A stretch of DNA of 64,000 nucleotides. It comes from Saccharopolyspora rhizosphaerae (GTDB taxonomy: Bacteria > Actinomycetota > Actinomycetes > Mycobacteriales > Pseudonocardiaceae). The stretch's first letter is position 1. Each line of letters begins with the position of its first letter. Below, piece after piece: positions 17,770-25,529 of the stretch. The stretch lies in the NCBI RefSeq assembly GCF_003931915.1, contig NZ_RSAA01000006.1, positions 1 to 64,000 on the forward strand. The letters are read 5' to 3'. Both the position numbers and the translations under genes were made by a program. The notes under the pieces were generated by a model. The model saw only the letters and a program-made list of their open reading frames with translations. It did no database searches and was not told where the DNA came from.

Positions 17770-18390
17770 TCATGCGCGAACGGACCGCCGATCGGTAGCC
17801 GACGGCGCGCTCCGCTCTCCGGACCACCGGGTCGCGTGCGGGTGCGGCAACGACAGGGCGTCCAGCGCGCGAGCGACCGTGTGGGTGACCATCTCGTCGA
17901 TCGACGACGGCTGGGTGTAGAACGCCGGCACCGGCGGCATCAGCACCGCTCCCGCTTCGGCGGCCTGCGCCATCAACCGGATGTGCCCGGGGTGCAGCGG
18001 TGTCTCGCGCAACATCAGCACCAGGGGCCTGCGCTCCTTCAACGTCACATCGGCGGCGCGCACCAGCAGGTTGTCGTCGAAGCTGTTGGCGATCGCCGAC
18101 AACGTCTTGACGCTGCACGGCGCGACCAGCATTCCGTCGACCGGGAACGACCCGCTCGCGATCGCGGCCCCCAGATCGTGCTCCGAGTGCGTCACCGACG
18201 CCCGCTCCCGCGCGTCCGCGGCCGTCCAGGACGTCTCCTGCGCCAAGGTCGCCCGCGCCGCGCGGGTGAGCACCAGGTGCGTTTCGACTCCCAACTGTGC
18301 GAGCAGCTCCAGTGCGCGGATCCCGTAGATCACACCGGACGCACCGGTGATGCCGACGACGATGCGAGGTGGGAACTCGTCGGGACGCAT
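17770..18390 (-). CDS. UbiX family flavin prenyltransferase
   Basis: 206 residues. Visible are the N-terminal flavin-binding VVGITGASGVIYGIRALELL (~11-30), GMLVAPCSVKTLSAIANSF with the conserved Ser/Lys, and LMLRETPLHPGHIRLM, where the PLH segment binds the prenyl phosphate. UbiX converts FMN and dimethylallyl (pyro)phosphate to prenyl-FMN, the cofactor of UbiD enzymes, so it most likely matures the UbiD at 5019-6404, 11 kb away in the other operon of the locus. The ATG overlaps the stop of the SDR gene (TGATG). Confidence 0.93.
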   Translation of the reverse strand: MRPDEFPPRIVVGITGASGVIYGIRALELLAQLGVETHLVLTRAARATLAQETSWTAADARERASVTHSEHDLGAAIASGSFPVDGMLVAPCSVKTLSAIANSFDDNLLVRAADVTLKERRPLVLMLRETPLHPGHIRLMAQAAEAGAVLMPPVPAFYTQPSSIDEMVTHTVARALDALSLPHPHATRWSGERSAPSATDRRSVRA

Positions 18391-19163
18391 CACACGAACA
18401 CCCCTCCGCCGTCCACCACGATCGTCTGCCCGGTCACGAAACCGCTGCCGTCGCCGCACAACCACACCACCGCACCGACCAGGTCCTCGGGTTCCATGGA
18501 ACGCGGCACGGAACGCGTGGTCTTCATGCGTTCCAAGTAGTTCGCATCGTTGATGTCGCGAGAAGCCGCGTCGTCGACCAAGCCGGGCGAGACGGCGTTC
18601 ACCGCGATGCCCTCCGGCCCCAGCTCGCGCGCCGCGGCCCTGGTCAAGCCCTCGACCGCTGCCTTGGACGCCACGTAATGCGCGAAACCGGCCGCCCCGG
18701 TCCGGGACACGACGGAGGCGATGTTGACGATCCGCCCGCCACCCCGCTCCCGCATGGCGGGGGCAACGGCGCGGATCGACTGCCAGCAACCGCGAACGTT
18801 GACGCGGAGCACGAGGTCCCACTCGTCGTTGGTCAGCTCCGTGAGCGTCCTCTTCGGCCCCAGCGTCCGGTAGATCGCCGCGTTGTTGACCAGGCAATCC
18901 AGGCCGCCGAACCGATCACCGGCCAGGTCCACTACGCGCTGCAGATCTTCGTCCGAAGTGATGTCGCAACCGGCGAAAACAGCTTGACCCGCACCTTGCG
19001 CCGTGGCCTTCTCCGCGATCTCCCGACCCGTTTCGGAGAAGCCGTCCAGGTCAGTGGCCACCACGTTCGCGCCCTGCCCGGTCAATGCCATGGTGTAGGC
19101 AACGCCGATATCACCGGTCGCACCCGTCAGCAGGACGACCTTGCCGGTCAGGTCAGCACCCAT
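18390..19163 (-). CDS. Short-chain dehydrogenase/reductase
   Basis: 257 residues, classical SDR. It has TGATGDIG (13-20) for NAD(P), NNAA, the serine-containing IVNIASVVSRTG strand, catalytic YVASK, and a C-terminal VDGGG. ATG 19161-19163 follows GAGAGGGG; an in-frame start at 19187 is possible. First gene of the SDR-ubiX-lysR operon. It probably dehydrogenates a hydroxyacyl-CoA or a cyclic diol in the same pathway, for example after hydration by the crotonase (inference). Copy 2 of the repeat block begins about 210 bases upstream. Confidence 0.9.
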   Translation of the reverse strand: MGADLTGKVVLLTGATGDIGVAYTMALTGQGANVVATDLDGFSETGREIAEKATAQGAGQAVFAGCDITSDEDLQRVVDLAGDRFGGLDCLVNNAAIYRTLGPKRTLTELTNDEWDLVLRVNVRGCWQSIRAVAPAMRERGGGRIVNIASVVSRTGAAGFAHYVASKAAVEGLTRAAARELGPEGIAVNAVSPGLVDDAASRDINDANYLERMKTTRSVPRSMEPEDLVGAVVWLCGDGSGFVTGQTIVVDGGGVFV

Positions 19164-19371
19164 CACCGCACCCCTCTCCATCCGCACGAGCCCGCCAGGC
19201 GCTGTTGCCTCGCGGACGCCCTGTCATCCACTGAGTCAAAGCGCTCGTGCGGGGCGCCGACAATGAGCGATGCCCTACTCCGGCCATAGGCAACGCGTAT
19301 GCGAGATCTCGCGAGTGGAACCGCGCACGTGTCCCTCGGTAGCCGGCACCCGCTCCTTCCACCGCGATCCA

Positions 19372-19580
19372 TGTCTGGGACACGCAGGGACACCTAACAG
19401 TGGGCGTCCCTTCGCGCGCCAATCCGACATTTTGCAGCTCACACGGCGGTCCCAGCCTGTCCCGGACCATGTCCAAGGAAGACTGGTGAAGGGACGGGCG
19501 GACACCGAAACCTCCTGCCTCAACCTGTTTCGGGAAGCAGAAGGCGGGTGAATAGTGTGCAACTCCGTCCTCGGACACGC
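19372..19580 (+). repeat. Copy 2 of the ~215-bp att-like block
   Basis: Same landmarks and strand as copy 1: GGGACAC-N3-GGGACAC at ~19376, the CCAATCC-ACATTTTGCAG-TCAC segment at ~19420, CCTGTCCC, and GGGAAGCAGAAGGCGGGTG ending in the TGTGCAACTCC tail. The right end overlaps the 3' end of the second recombinase fragment. Copies 1 and 2 are direct repeats bracketing the catabolic locus. The ~200 bases before it (19164-19371) hold no gene. Confidence 0.6.
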
Positions 19581-19593
19581 ACACTATTCACCC
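19546..19593. repeat. 15-bp perfect inverted repeat at the end of copy 2
   Basis: Arms 19546-19560 and 19579-19593 are exact reverse complements around an 18-base centre holding the CCTCGGACAC tail of the block. The same arrangement, with longer spacing, is present at copy 3 (26011-26031 and 26141-26161). It could be paired recombinase half-sites. Confidence 0.6.
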
Positions 19594-19615
19594 GGTTCGC
19601 CGGGTGAATTTTTAT
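19587..19615 (+). terminator. Hairpin with T-tract (plus-strand sense)
   Basis: A 9-bp stem (19587-19595 with 19600-19608) with a TTCG loop and TTTTTATTT after it is a classical rho-independent shape on the plus strand. It lies inside the coding remnant of the minus-strand recombinase, so it may be a chance product of the overlapping inverted repeat or a stop to readthrough into the element. Confidence 0.4.
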
Positions 19616-20197
19616 TTCGGCAGCTCTCTCACCCGGCTCGTACCGAACCTGCAGGTCAACGGCCTCGTAGAGGCTGGCCAGCCGCTCGGGCTTGGCGCCC
19701 GACAGCGCCGCATAGACGTCACCGAGGGAATCGACCATCGCGTAGACCTCGGCCTCGGAGATCGCTCCGCCGGTCGTGGGTGTGTTCTCCAGTTCGGCAC
19801 GAGCGGCCGCGCGTTCCGCCTGGGCAGTGTTGATCACATCGGTCAGCGCCGCGGGGTCCACTCCGGCACCGATCGCGTCCTGGAACCGACGCAACCGAGC
19901 CTCGGCATCAGCCAATCGCGTCTTAGCCGCCTCAAGGGACACAGACGACTCTCCGGGCGACTCCTGTGACTCGACCAGCGCCGCCACGGTCTGATCGATC
20001 TGATCCGGTGCGAACAGGCCACCCAGCAACCCGTTGACCGACTCTCTGAGTAGGTCCTCGCGCAGGTACACCGCTGGAGGGTGTTCGGCCAGCACCGGCA
20101 ATTCGCTGGTGATCGTGACCATGCACCATCACCAAGGCGGCCAGACGCAGCTCGGTGCGAGTTATTTCAGCAAGAGTCCTCTGACAAGGAGCGCACC

Positions 20198-20476
20198 ATG
20201 CGATTCCCACGTTTCCGGATCTTCACCTGTCCGGAGGACACTGCGTCCAACGTCGGAACCGCCATCGGGGCCGGGCTCATCATCGGCCTGTGGGTTGCTG
20301 CCGACATGATCCTCGGAATTCTCTGGCTCATCACCAAGCCCAAGACCCGAGATTGCCCGGCCTGCGGTCGGACGGTCAAGAGCGGTCAGTTGGAGTGCAA
20401 GGGCTGCGGGTACGACTTTGCCCAGGCTGCGCGGTTCAACCAGGGCGGTAAGCAGAGTCCTCCAAGCCCCGCGTGA
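20198..20476 (+). CDS. Small membrane protein with C-terminal zinc ribbon
   Basis: 92 residues from ATG 20198, preceded by AAGGAG. One hydrophobic segment (VGTAIGAGLIIGLWVAADMI, extending to about residue 43) is followed by a CPAC-N10-CKGC zinc ribbon of the rubredoxin-like type on the cytoplasmic side. No specific family recognised. It is an apparently intact island between recombinase and transporter fragments, and its last codons overlap the first GTG of the MFS fragment. Confidence 0.65.
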   Translation: MRFPRFRIFTCPEDTASNVGTAIGAGLIIGLWVAADMILGILWLITKPKTRDCPACGRTVKSGQLECKGCGYDFAQAARFNQGGKQSPPSPA

Positions 20477-20910
20477 TCCCGTGGGCTTCGGCGCTGGCGG
20501 ACAAGCACGGACGCCCCAAGGTGCTCGTGTTCGGCTCGGCGGGCTCGACCTTTTGGGCGTTGGCGCTGTTCCCGCTCATCAACACGGCCAACCCGGTGCT
20601 GGTGCTGATGGCGCTGATCGGTACGGCCGTGTTCATGGGGCTCGTCCACGGACCGCTCGCGGCGTTGTTCGCCGACCTGTTCAGCCCGGAGCTGCGCTAC
20701 TACGGCACCTCGCTGGGATACCAGATCGGTTCGGTCCTCGGCGGCGGCCTCGCCCCCACCGCCGCGCCGGGCCTGTACGCCGCCTGGGGCTCCTCCGTAC
20801 CGATCACCGGATACCTGGTGGCGGTCTCGGTGCTGAGCCCGGCCTGCATCATCGCGGTGGCCCGGCGGGAGCCCGCCCAGCAGCCGGTAACGGTTCCGGC
20901 GGGCGCCTGA
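20473..20910 (+). pseudogene. MFS transporter, C-terminal half only
   Basis: 145 residues starting at a cytoplasmic ALADKHGRPKVLVFG loop (the loop usually found before TM8 in MHS-type transporters) and running through four or five helices, with FADLFSPELRYYGTSLGYQIG as in metabolite:H+ symporters. The first six helices are missing, replaced by the unrelated zinc-ribbon gene. The GTG at 20473 is merely the first in-frame start. Same subfamily as the intact transporter at 3623-4963, but too short to transport. Confidence 0.75.
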
Positions 20911-21187
20911 CGGAGCGACTCGCCGCGGTCTGAGCACGGATCCTGCGACAGTGGCCGCCCAACCCCCGCCGGAGGACATGACCACGTTCGCCATGTCCTG
21001 CAGCAGGGTTTCACATGCCTGCTGGGACCTTCTCCTCTGTTGTTCCACGCATAGGTGTGGTCGATAGGAAGTGGAGATTCCGGGCATGTCGGAGGCCGAC
21101 TGCACCACTTGATTGTCTCCGCTCGACGGCACCAGCTGGCGCAGCCCTCCCTTCAGACGAGCAACGGACGCTCTGGAGGTGAGAGGA

Positions 21188-22468
21188 ATGGTCGTACCCA
21201 AGCAGCAGGTCGTGCAGAAGGCGCTGGACGACTACATCGAAGCTCAGGAACGAGGCCTGGAAGTAGTCCAGAAGGCGCTGGCGATGCACCAGAAGATGCA
21301 TCGGGCGGAGCTGAAGGAGGCCGAGTCCCTGGGCGTACCGGTCTCGGACGTCGAGCACATCGATGAGGACCAACGCACGCTCCGAGACGAACTCCTGGAC
21401 GGGCAGAGGGAGATCGAGGCGACCAGGCAACGCATCGAGGAGGCGCGGACCGCTCGCCTCAACGGCCCCCGCGCGAGCGAGGAATTCCTGAACGACCACC
21501 AGACTGATACCTGGGCGGACCAGACCGCGCTGGACGCATTCGGCAAGACGCCGCCCGTGAACTCCGGTGTCGGGCCGATCGAGGACTACGAACCGGGCCA
21601 CCCGGCCGGTGATGACGTTCCGGAACTGCCGCCCACCGAGCCTGCGACTCCCCCGCCGGTGGACGCCAGTGGCGAGCCCCCGACGGCGGACGGGGCAACC
21701 GACAAGATGACCACGTGGCGCACCGGCCAGAAGAAACCGGACTGGACCCTGAAGCCAGGCGAGGCACAGCCGACTCCCGGACCTTCCGCGCCGGTCGAGC
21801 CGGATGATCGGCTCCCGTCAGCCGAGACAGGCGCGGCCCCGCCGACGGCGGGCCCCGGCGGAGCGGAGCCCCCCGAAGACAGGGGGCTCGTGAGCCAGAT
21901 CGCGAAGTGGCTGGCAGGCACGGCACTGTTCGAGTCGGCGCGAGTCGGTGCCGAGGTCGCCAAGAACCGCTTCAAGAAGATCGGCGCCGTGGTCGTCGGA
22001 GCGGCTGCCGCTGCTGGTCTGATCTACACGTTCGGGCCGAGCGGAGACACTCCCGAGCCCCAGCCTCCCGAATCTCCCGTTGTGGAGCAGGCACCAGTGG
22101 AACCGGAGCCTCCTCCTCCGAACCCGTTCGAGCCGACTCCTGTTCCGGAACCGGCACCGCCGAATCCGTTCGGCGGACCTGAATCCCCACCGCCGAACCC
22201 GTTCGGTGGGCCCGAAGCACCACCGCCGAACCCGTTCGAACCCCCTCACGTTCCGGAACCAGCACCACCGAATCCATTCGAGCCCGGTGGCGGTACCGGA
22301 GGCGATGAGGAACCAGCAGTACCCGCCCCCGCGAATCCGTTCGACCCCGGGCAGCACGGCAGCAACCCGGGCGGCGGGACCGACAGCGGAGGCGACCACG
22401 GCGGAGGCACCGACAGCGGCGGCGACCACGGCGGAGGCACGGACAGCGGCGGAGGCACCGGCGGCTGA
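21188..22468 (+). CDS. Single-pass membrane protein with coiled coil and NPF-repeat tail
   Basis: 426 residues from ATG 21188, with GGAGGTGAG just upstream. Residues ~1-110 are a charged alpha-helical region likely to form a coiled coil (QQVVQKALDDYIEAQERGLE; LLDGQREIEATRQRIEEART). A Pro/Ala-rich linker follows, then RFKKIGAVVVGAAAAAGLIY (one membrane helix, ~265-280). The tail is proline-rich with six NPF motifs in PPNPFE/PPNPFGG settings and ends in GGGTDSGGDHG repeats. No catalytic motif and no signal peptide; the N-terminus is probably cytoplasmic and the NPF tail outside (inference from the basic residues before the helix). Family not recognised. Isolated among gene fragments. Confidence 0.7.
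   Translation: MVVPKQQVVQKALDDYIEAQERGLEVVQKALAMHQKMHRAELKEAESLGVPVSDVEHIDEDQRTLRDELLDGQREIEATRQRIEEARTARLNGPRASEEFLNDHQTDTWADQTALDAFGKTPPVNSGVGPIEDYEPGHPAGDDVPELPPTEPATPPPVDASGEPPTADGATDKMTTWRTGQKKPDWTLKPGEAQPTPGPSAPVEPDDRLPSAETGAAPPTAGPGGAEPPEDRGLVSQIAKWLAGTALFESARVGAEVAKNRFKKIGAVVVGAAAAAGLIYTFGPSGDTPEPQPPESPVVEQAPVEPEPPPPNPFEPTPVPEPAPPNPFGGPESPPPNPFGGPEAPPPNPFEPPHVPEPAPPNPFEPGGGTGGDEEPAVPAPANPFDPGQHGSNPGGGTDSGGDHGGGTDSGGDHGGGTDSGGGTGG
22119..22460 (+). repeat. In-gene repeats: NPF units and 30-bp Gly-rich units
   Basis: Six NPF-encoding units lie between ~22119 and ~22345 (PPNPFEP, PPNPFGG twice, PPNPFEP twice, PANPFDP). About 2.5 copies of a 30-bp unit encoding GGGTDSGGDH follow at ~22376-22460. 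Unit number may vary between strains through slippage. Confidence 0.75.
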
Positions 22469-22531
22469 CAGCCGACACCCTCCGGATGAACGTGCACCGC
22501 GGTTCTCGATCCGGTGTGCTGGCAAGACTGA

Positions 22532-22841
22532 TCAGGACTTGCGGTAGGAGTCCTGGACGTAGGGCGCGGGTGCGACGGTGGCACGGATCTCGACTTCGCG
22601 GTGCAGCTCGACCGCGCGCTTGCCCGAGATGGGCTCCTCGCCCCACAGCACCGTCACCTCGGTGCCCACCTCGGCAACCCGAGCGATCAACCGTGGCCAA
22701 GGACACGAAGTCCCGCTCGTTGACGATGTAGCCGACGTCGAGCGACATCCCGACGGTGTCGCCATTGCGCCTCACCTCGTCGACCTGGAAGAACGCGTAC
22801 CGCGCGCCTTCGGCATCTCGATGTACTGGGCGGGACGGCAC
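22532..22841 (-). pseudogene. GcvT/LigM-like aminomethyltransferase, C-terminal remnant with frameshift
   Basis: Two frames read as one C-terminus: YAFFQVDEVRRNGDTVGMSL and DVGYIVNERDFVSLATVDR at ~22825-22690, then VGTEVTVLWGEEPISGKRAV and VEIRATVAPAPYV to the stop at 22532. This matches the end of THF-dependent O-demethylases/aminomethyltransferases such as vanillate demethylase LigM. An indel near 22690 separates the frames and about 350 N-terminal residues are absent. It hints that methoxy-aromatic genes once lay here. Confidence 0.65.
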
Positions 22842-22860
22842 CGGAGCACGCCTAGCAGGA

Positions 22861-23118
22861 TCACCACGCGTTCCGCGACAAGGTCCGCGACCGGATCATC
22901 CAGGCCACAAAGACGGCGACATCTGCCTCGACGGCATGAACGAAGCCTGCGAAGTCTCAGGCTGCCCGCCTACGTCGCGGGCTGGAAAGCCACCGTCGCG
23001 CTCAACGTCGAAGACACCCTGCACCTGCACTAGACCGGCGACGATGTCCGCATCGTCGACATCGACCGTGACAGCGGCGTCTTCGAGGAATCCCGACGAA
23101 GAGGACCTGGACCTGTGA
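22861..23118 (+). pseudogene. Small ORF broken by several frameshifts
   Basis: Pieces HHAFRDKVRDRIIQA, then GDICLDGMNEACEV, then LPAYVAGWKATVAL, then DDVRIVDIDRDSGVFEE follow each other in changing frames and together resemble one ~95-residue protein. One frame ends at TGA 23116-23118, overlapping the GTG of the next small gene. Such pairs of small genes occur in actinomycete integrative elements (general experience; family not named). Confidence 0.4.
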
Positions 23119-23363
23119 AGACACCACGCGACATCCGTGTCCTGGCAAGCCAGGCGCTCGTGCGTGCCCGGGCGGGTGAGCCCGGCATGCGCCGCTACGC
23201 CCGCGGCCTGCTCGACGAAGTCCGCCGACGGGAACTCACCGAGCACTCGATCACGGTCGGGCGCCGCAACGTCACCCCCGACAGCTACCGCACCTTCCTC
23301 CGCCACCAGCTCACCACCACACCCCAATCGCGTGTATCCACTGTGGAGCATCCGATCGCCTGA
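23115..23363 (+). CDS. Small hypothetical protein
   Basis: 82 residues from GTG 23115 (overlapping the preceding stop as GTGA) to TGA 23363. Basic and probably helical (LASQALVRARAGEPGMRRYA; GLLDEVRRRELTEHSITVG), ending STVEHPIA. No signal peptide or membrane segment. Product not recognised; the uninterrupted frame suggests it may still be intact, but its upstream partner is broken. Confidence 0.4.
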   Translation: MKTPRDIRVLASQALVRARAGEPGMRRYARGLLDEVRRRELTEHSITVGRRNVTPDSYRTFLRHQLTTTPQSRVSTVEHPIA

Positions 23364-23562
23364 TAACGAACATTCGCACGTCGACGAGAACGCCCAGGTT
23401 CTCGACGTAGGCGGTGCACCCATCAACGGGCTCTACTCGGCAGGCGAGATGGTCGGCGGGCTGTTCTCCGGGAACTACCCCGGTGGTTCGGGGTTGACCT
23501 CGGGGGCGGCGTTCGGCCGGTTGGCCGGGGCAAGCGCCGGGAGGTGGACACGCCATGGCTGA
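23364..23562 (+). pseudogene. FAD-dependent dehydrogenase, C-terminal remnant
   Basis: About 55 residues (VDENAQVLDVGGAPINGLYS, then AGEMVGGLFSGNYPGGSGLT, SGAAFGRLAG) match the last FAD-contacting part of flavocytochrome-c/tricarballylate dehydrogenase-type enzymes (TcuA, KstD relatives). Everything upstream is missing; the preceding sequence belongs to the 82-aa ORF. Confidence 0.7.
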
Positions 23563-23869
23563 CGATGTCGAGGTCAACGCGATCAGGTTCGCTCAACGCG
23601 ACACCTCGGTACGTGGCGAGCACTTCTACGGGCACGATCCGTGCGCGATGGAGGCCTGCCCGATCTCGTACTACGTGTGGCTGGCCGTTTCCGACAACCA
23701 CACCGTTCTCGTCGACGCCGGGTGCACTCCGGATACGGCTGCAGGACGGGGGAACCGCGACTACCTGCAGTCCCCGATGGACACCATGCTGTACCTGTTC
23801 GGCACCCCGAGCCAGAGCCGGTTCTGGTTCCTGTGGGAAGATCTCTCCGCGGCGCGCTCGGTGCGATGA
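23555..23869 (+). pseudogene. MBL-fold lactonase-like protein, N-terminal remnant
   Basis: From ATG 23555, residues 1-70 (DVEVNAIRFAQRDTSVRGEH; ISYYVWLAVSDNHTVLVDAG) match the start of N-acyl homoserine lactonase-type metallo-beta-lactamases. The frame then runs into unrelated sequence and stops at 23869, before the HxHxDH metal site. The ATG overlaps the end of the FAD dehydrogenase remnant, suggesting the two were once an operon. Confidence 0.65.
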
Positions 23870-24180
23870 TCCTCATGGACACGCGGCGGATCCAGGAGTC
23901 CTTCATGGCGATCAAGTACTTCGAGAACGACTCGGACGTCCGTCATCGCGCAGTAAACCTCTTCGACGGCCTGCTAGCGCACAACCTGGACGAGGTCCGG
24001 GACGCGCTCGCACTGAGCCCGGGACATCCTGCTGGTGACCTGCGACGCGCGCGAACCGGCTTCCGCGACGGACGAGTTGCGGGGCCTCGTGACTACACAA
24101 TGCAGCTGGAGGCGACCCCGGGCGCGGCCTGAGGTCACGTCGGCGAGTTCCTGCGAAGTTCGAACGGAAAGAGGTCGGGG
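23870..24180 (+). other. No recognised gene (311 bases)
   Basis: One frame shows IQESFMAIKYFENDSDVRHR and VNLFDGLLAHNLDEVRDALA, which look protein-like, but there is no start or full-length context and no family was recognised. The last bases contain GGAAAGAGGT, the ribosome site for the next gene. Confidence 0.4.
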
Positions 24181-25416
24181 ATGCGGAAAGTCCTGGTTGT
24201 CGGGGCCGGACAGTCCGGTCTGCAGCTTGCGCTGAGCCTGCAGGAGCTGCAGTACGACGTGACGGTGATGTCGGCGCGGGCTCCGGAGGGAATTCGCAAC
24301 GGCCCGGTCATGTCAACGCAGTGCATGTTCCACACCGCGCTGCAGCACGAGCGGGATCACGGATTGAACCTGTGGGAGGCGCAGACGCCCGAGATCGGCG
24401 GTCTTGGTCTGTCGATCGCTGGACCGGATGGCTCTCGCGTCCTGGATTGGTTGGGTATCCTCGACAACTACGCGCAGTCGGTCGACCAGCGGGTGAAGAT
24501 GGCCGGTTGGCTGGAGCTGTTCGAGGACCGCGGCGGCAAGGCCATCTACCAGGGTGTGACGACTTCGGACCTGGACTCGCTGACGAAGAACTACGACCTC
24601 GTCATCGTCGCGGCGGGCAAGGGCGAGCTCGTCCAGCTCTTCGACCGCGACCCGGCGCGTTCGCCCTACATCAGTGCGCAGCGCACGCTGTCGGTGTGCT
24701 ACGTGCACGGTGCGGGTCCGCGCCCCGAGCACCCCGACACGCTGGCGGTCCGGTTCAACGTGCAGCCCGGGGTCGGTGAGTTGTTCGTGATCCCGGCATA
24801 CACGTTCACTGGCCCCTGCCACATCCCGTTCTTTGAAGGGATCCCGGGTGGACCGCTGGATTGCTGGACGGATCGGCCGGCGCCGGGCGAGCACTGGTCC
24901 CGGATGTTGGAGCTGATGCGCCAGTACTTCCCGTGGGAGTACGAGCGGTTCAGGGACGCGGAGCTGACCGACTCGCAGGCCACACTCGCAGGCGGTTACA
25001 GCCCGGTGGTGCGCAAGCCGGTGGCGCAGCTGCCCTCCGGCGGCCTGGCGCTGGGCATGGCGGACGTCGTGGTGGCCAACGACCCCATTACCGGCCAGGG
25101 CTCGAACAGCGCGAGCAAATGCGCGGCGTCGTATCTGGACAGCATCGTGAGGCACGGGGACCGGCCGTTCGACCGGGACTGGATGACGCAGACCTTCGAA
25201 ACCTTCTGGGAATACGCCCAGCACCCCACGACGTGGACGAACGCGTTGTTGCAACCGCCGCCGGAGCACGTGCTGCGGATCTTCAGTGCGGCATCGGACA
25301 TCCCGGCGATCCGCAACCGCTTCGTGAACGGGTTCGACGACCCGACCGACTTCAGCCAGTGGTTCCTCGACCCGGAACTCGCCGACGCCTACCTGCAGGA
25401 AGTGTCGGCGGGCTGA
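24181..25416 (+). CDS. Styrene/indole monooxygenase oxygenase-type flavoprotein (StyA-like)
   Basis: 411 residues, the usual StyA length. It begins MRKVLVVGAGQSGLQLALSL (FAD-binding GAGQSG at 8-13) and shows the group E signatures PVMSTQCMFHTALQHERD, MADVVVANDPITGQGSNSAS and a C-terminal FSQWFLDPELADAYL. Group E monooxygenases epoxidise styrene or oxidise indole using FADH2 from a separate reductase (StyB). No reductase gene is adjacent, so it must use a distant or general flavin reductase. The start has GGAAAGAGGT upstream. It is a full-length gene amid fragments. Confidence 0.88.
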   Translation: MRKVLVVGAGQSGLQLALSLQELQYDVTVMSARAPEGIRNGPVMSTQCMFHTALQHERDHGLNLWEAQTPEIGGLGLSIAGPDGSRVLDWLGILDNYAQSVDQRVKMAGWLELFEDRGGKAIYQGVTTSDLDSLTKNYDLVIVAAGKGELVQLFDRDPARSPYISAQRTLSVCYVHGAGPRPEHPDTLAVRFNVQPGVGELFVIPAYTFTGPCHIPFFEGIPGGPLDCWTDRPAPGEHWSRMLELMRQYFPWEYERFRDAELTDSQATLAGGYSPVVRKPVAQLPSGGLALGMADVVVANDPITGQGSNSASKCAASYLDSIVRHGDRPFDRDWMTQTFETFWEYAQHPTTWTNALLQPPPEHVLRIFSAASDIPAIRNRFVNGFDDPTDFSQWFLDPELADAYLQEVSAG

Positions 25417-25495
25417 CACCGGCGCGGGTGTCGGGCGGGCCTGCCCACAACCGGTCGGTACCCGCCAGACAGCAGACCGAGCGGGCGTCGGGCGA

Positions 25496-25516
25496 GGCTA
25501 TTGCTCCGAATAGCCT
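25496..25516 (+). terminator. Hairpin after the monooxygenase gene
   Basis: An 8-bp perfect stem (25496-25503 with 25509-25516) with a short loop lies 80 bases after the stop. It lacks a T-tract. Confidence 0.45.
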
Positions 25517-25529
25517 AGAATGAGCCCTT

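Larger units (their letters stand above)
19520..20122 (-). pseudogene. Large serine recombinase, C-terminal fragment
   Basis: About 200 residues: a VYLREDLL stretch, a coiled-coil region (LEAAKTRLADAEARLRRF; AQAERAAARAELEN) and the end region ERLASLYEAVDLQVRYEP, matching the domain after the zinc ribbon in large serine recombinases. Catalytic, recombinase and zinc-ribbon parts are missing; sequence above 20122 does not continue it. The family's natural end (RVNSVRVRG) is extended by CTLFTRLLLPETG from the repeat block, nearly the same tail as in the fragment at 521-1393. Confidence 0.75.

Noticed and set aside
20198..20910. Zinc-ribbon gene and MFS fragment as one natural operon
   Set aside because: The transporter part lacks its first half; the 4-base overlap is more simply a deletion junction than coupled translation.
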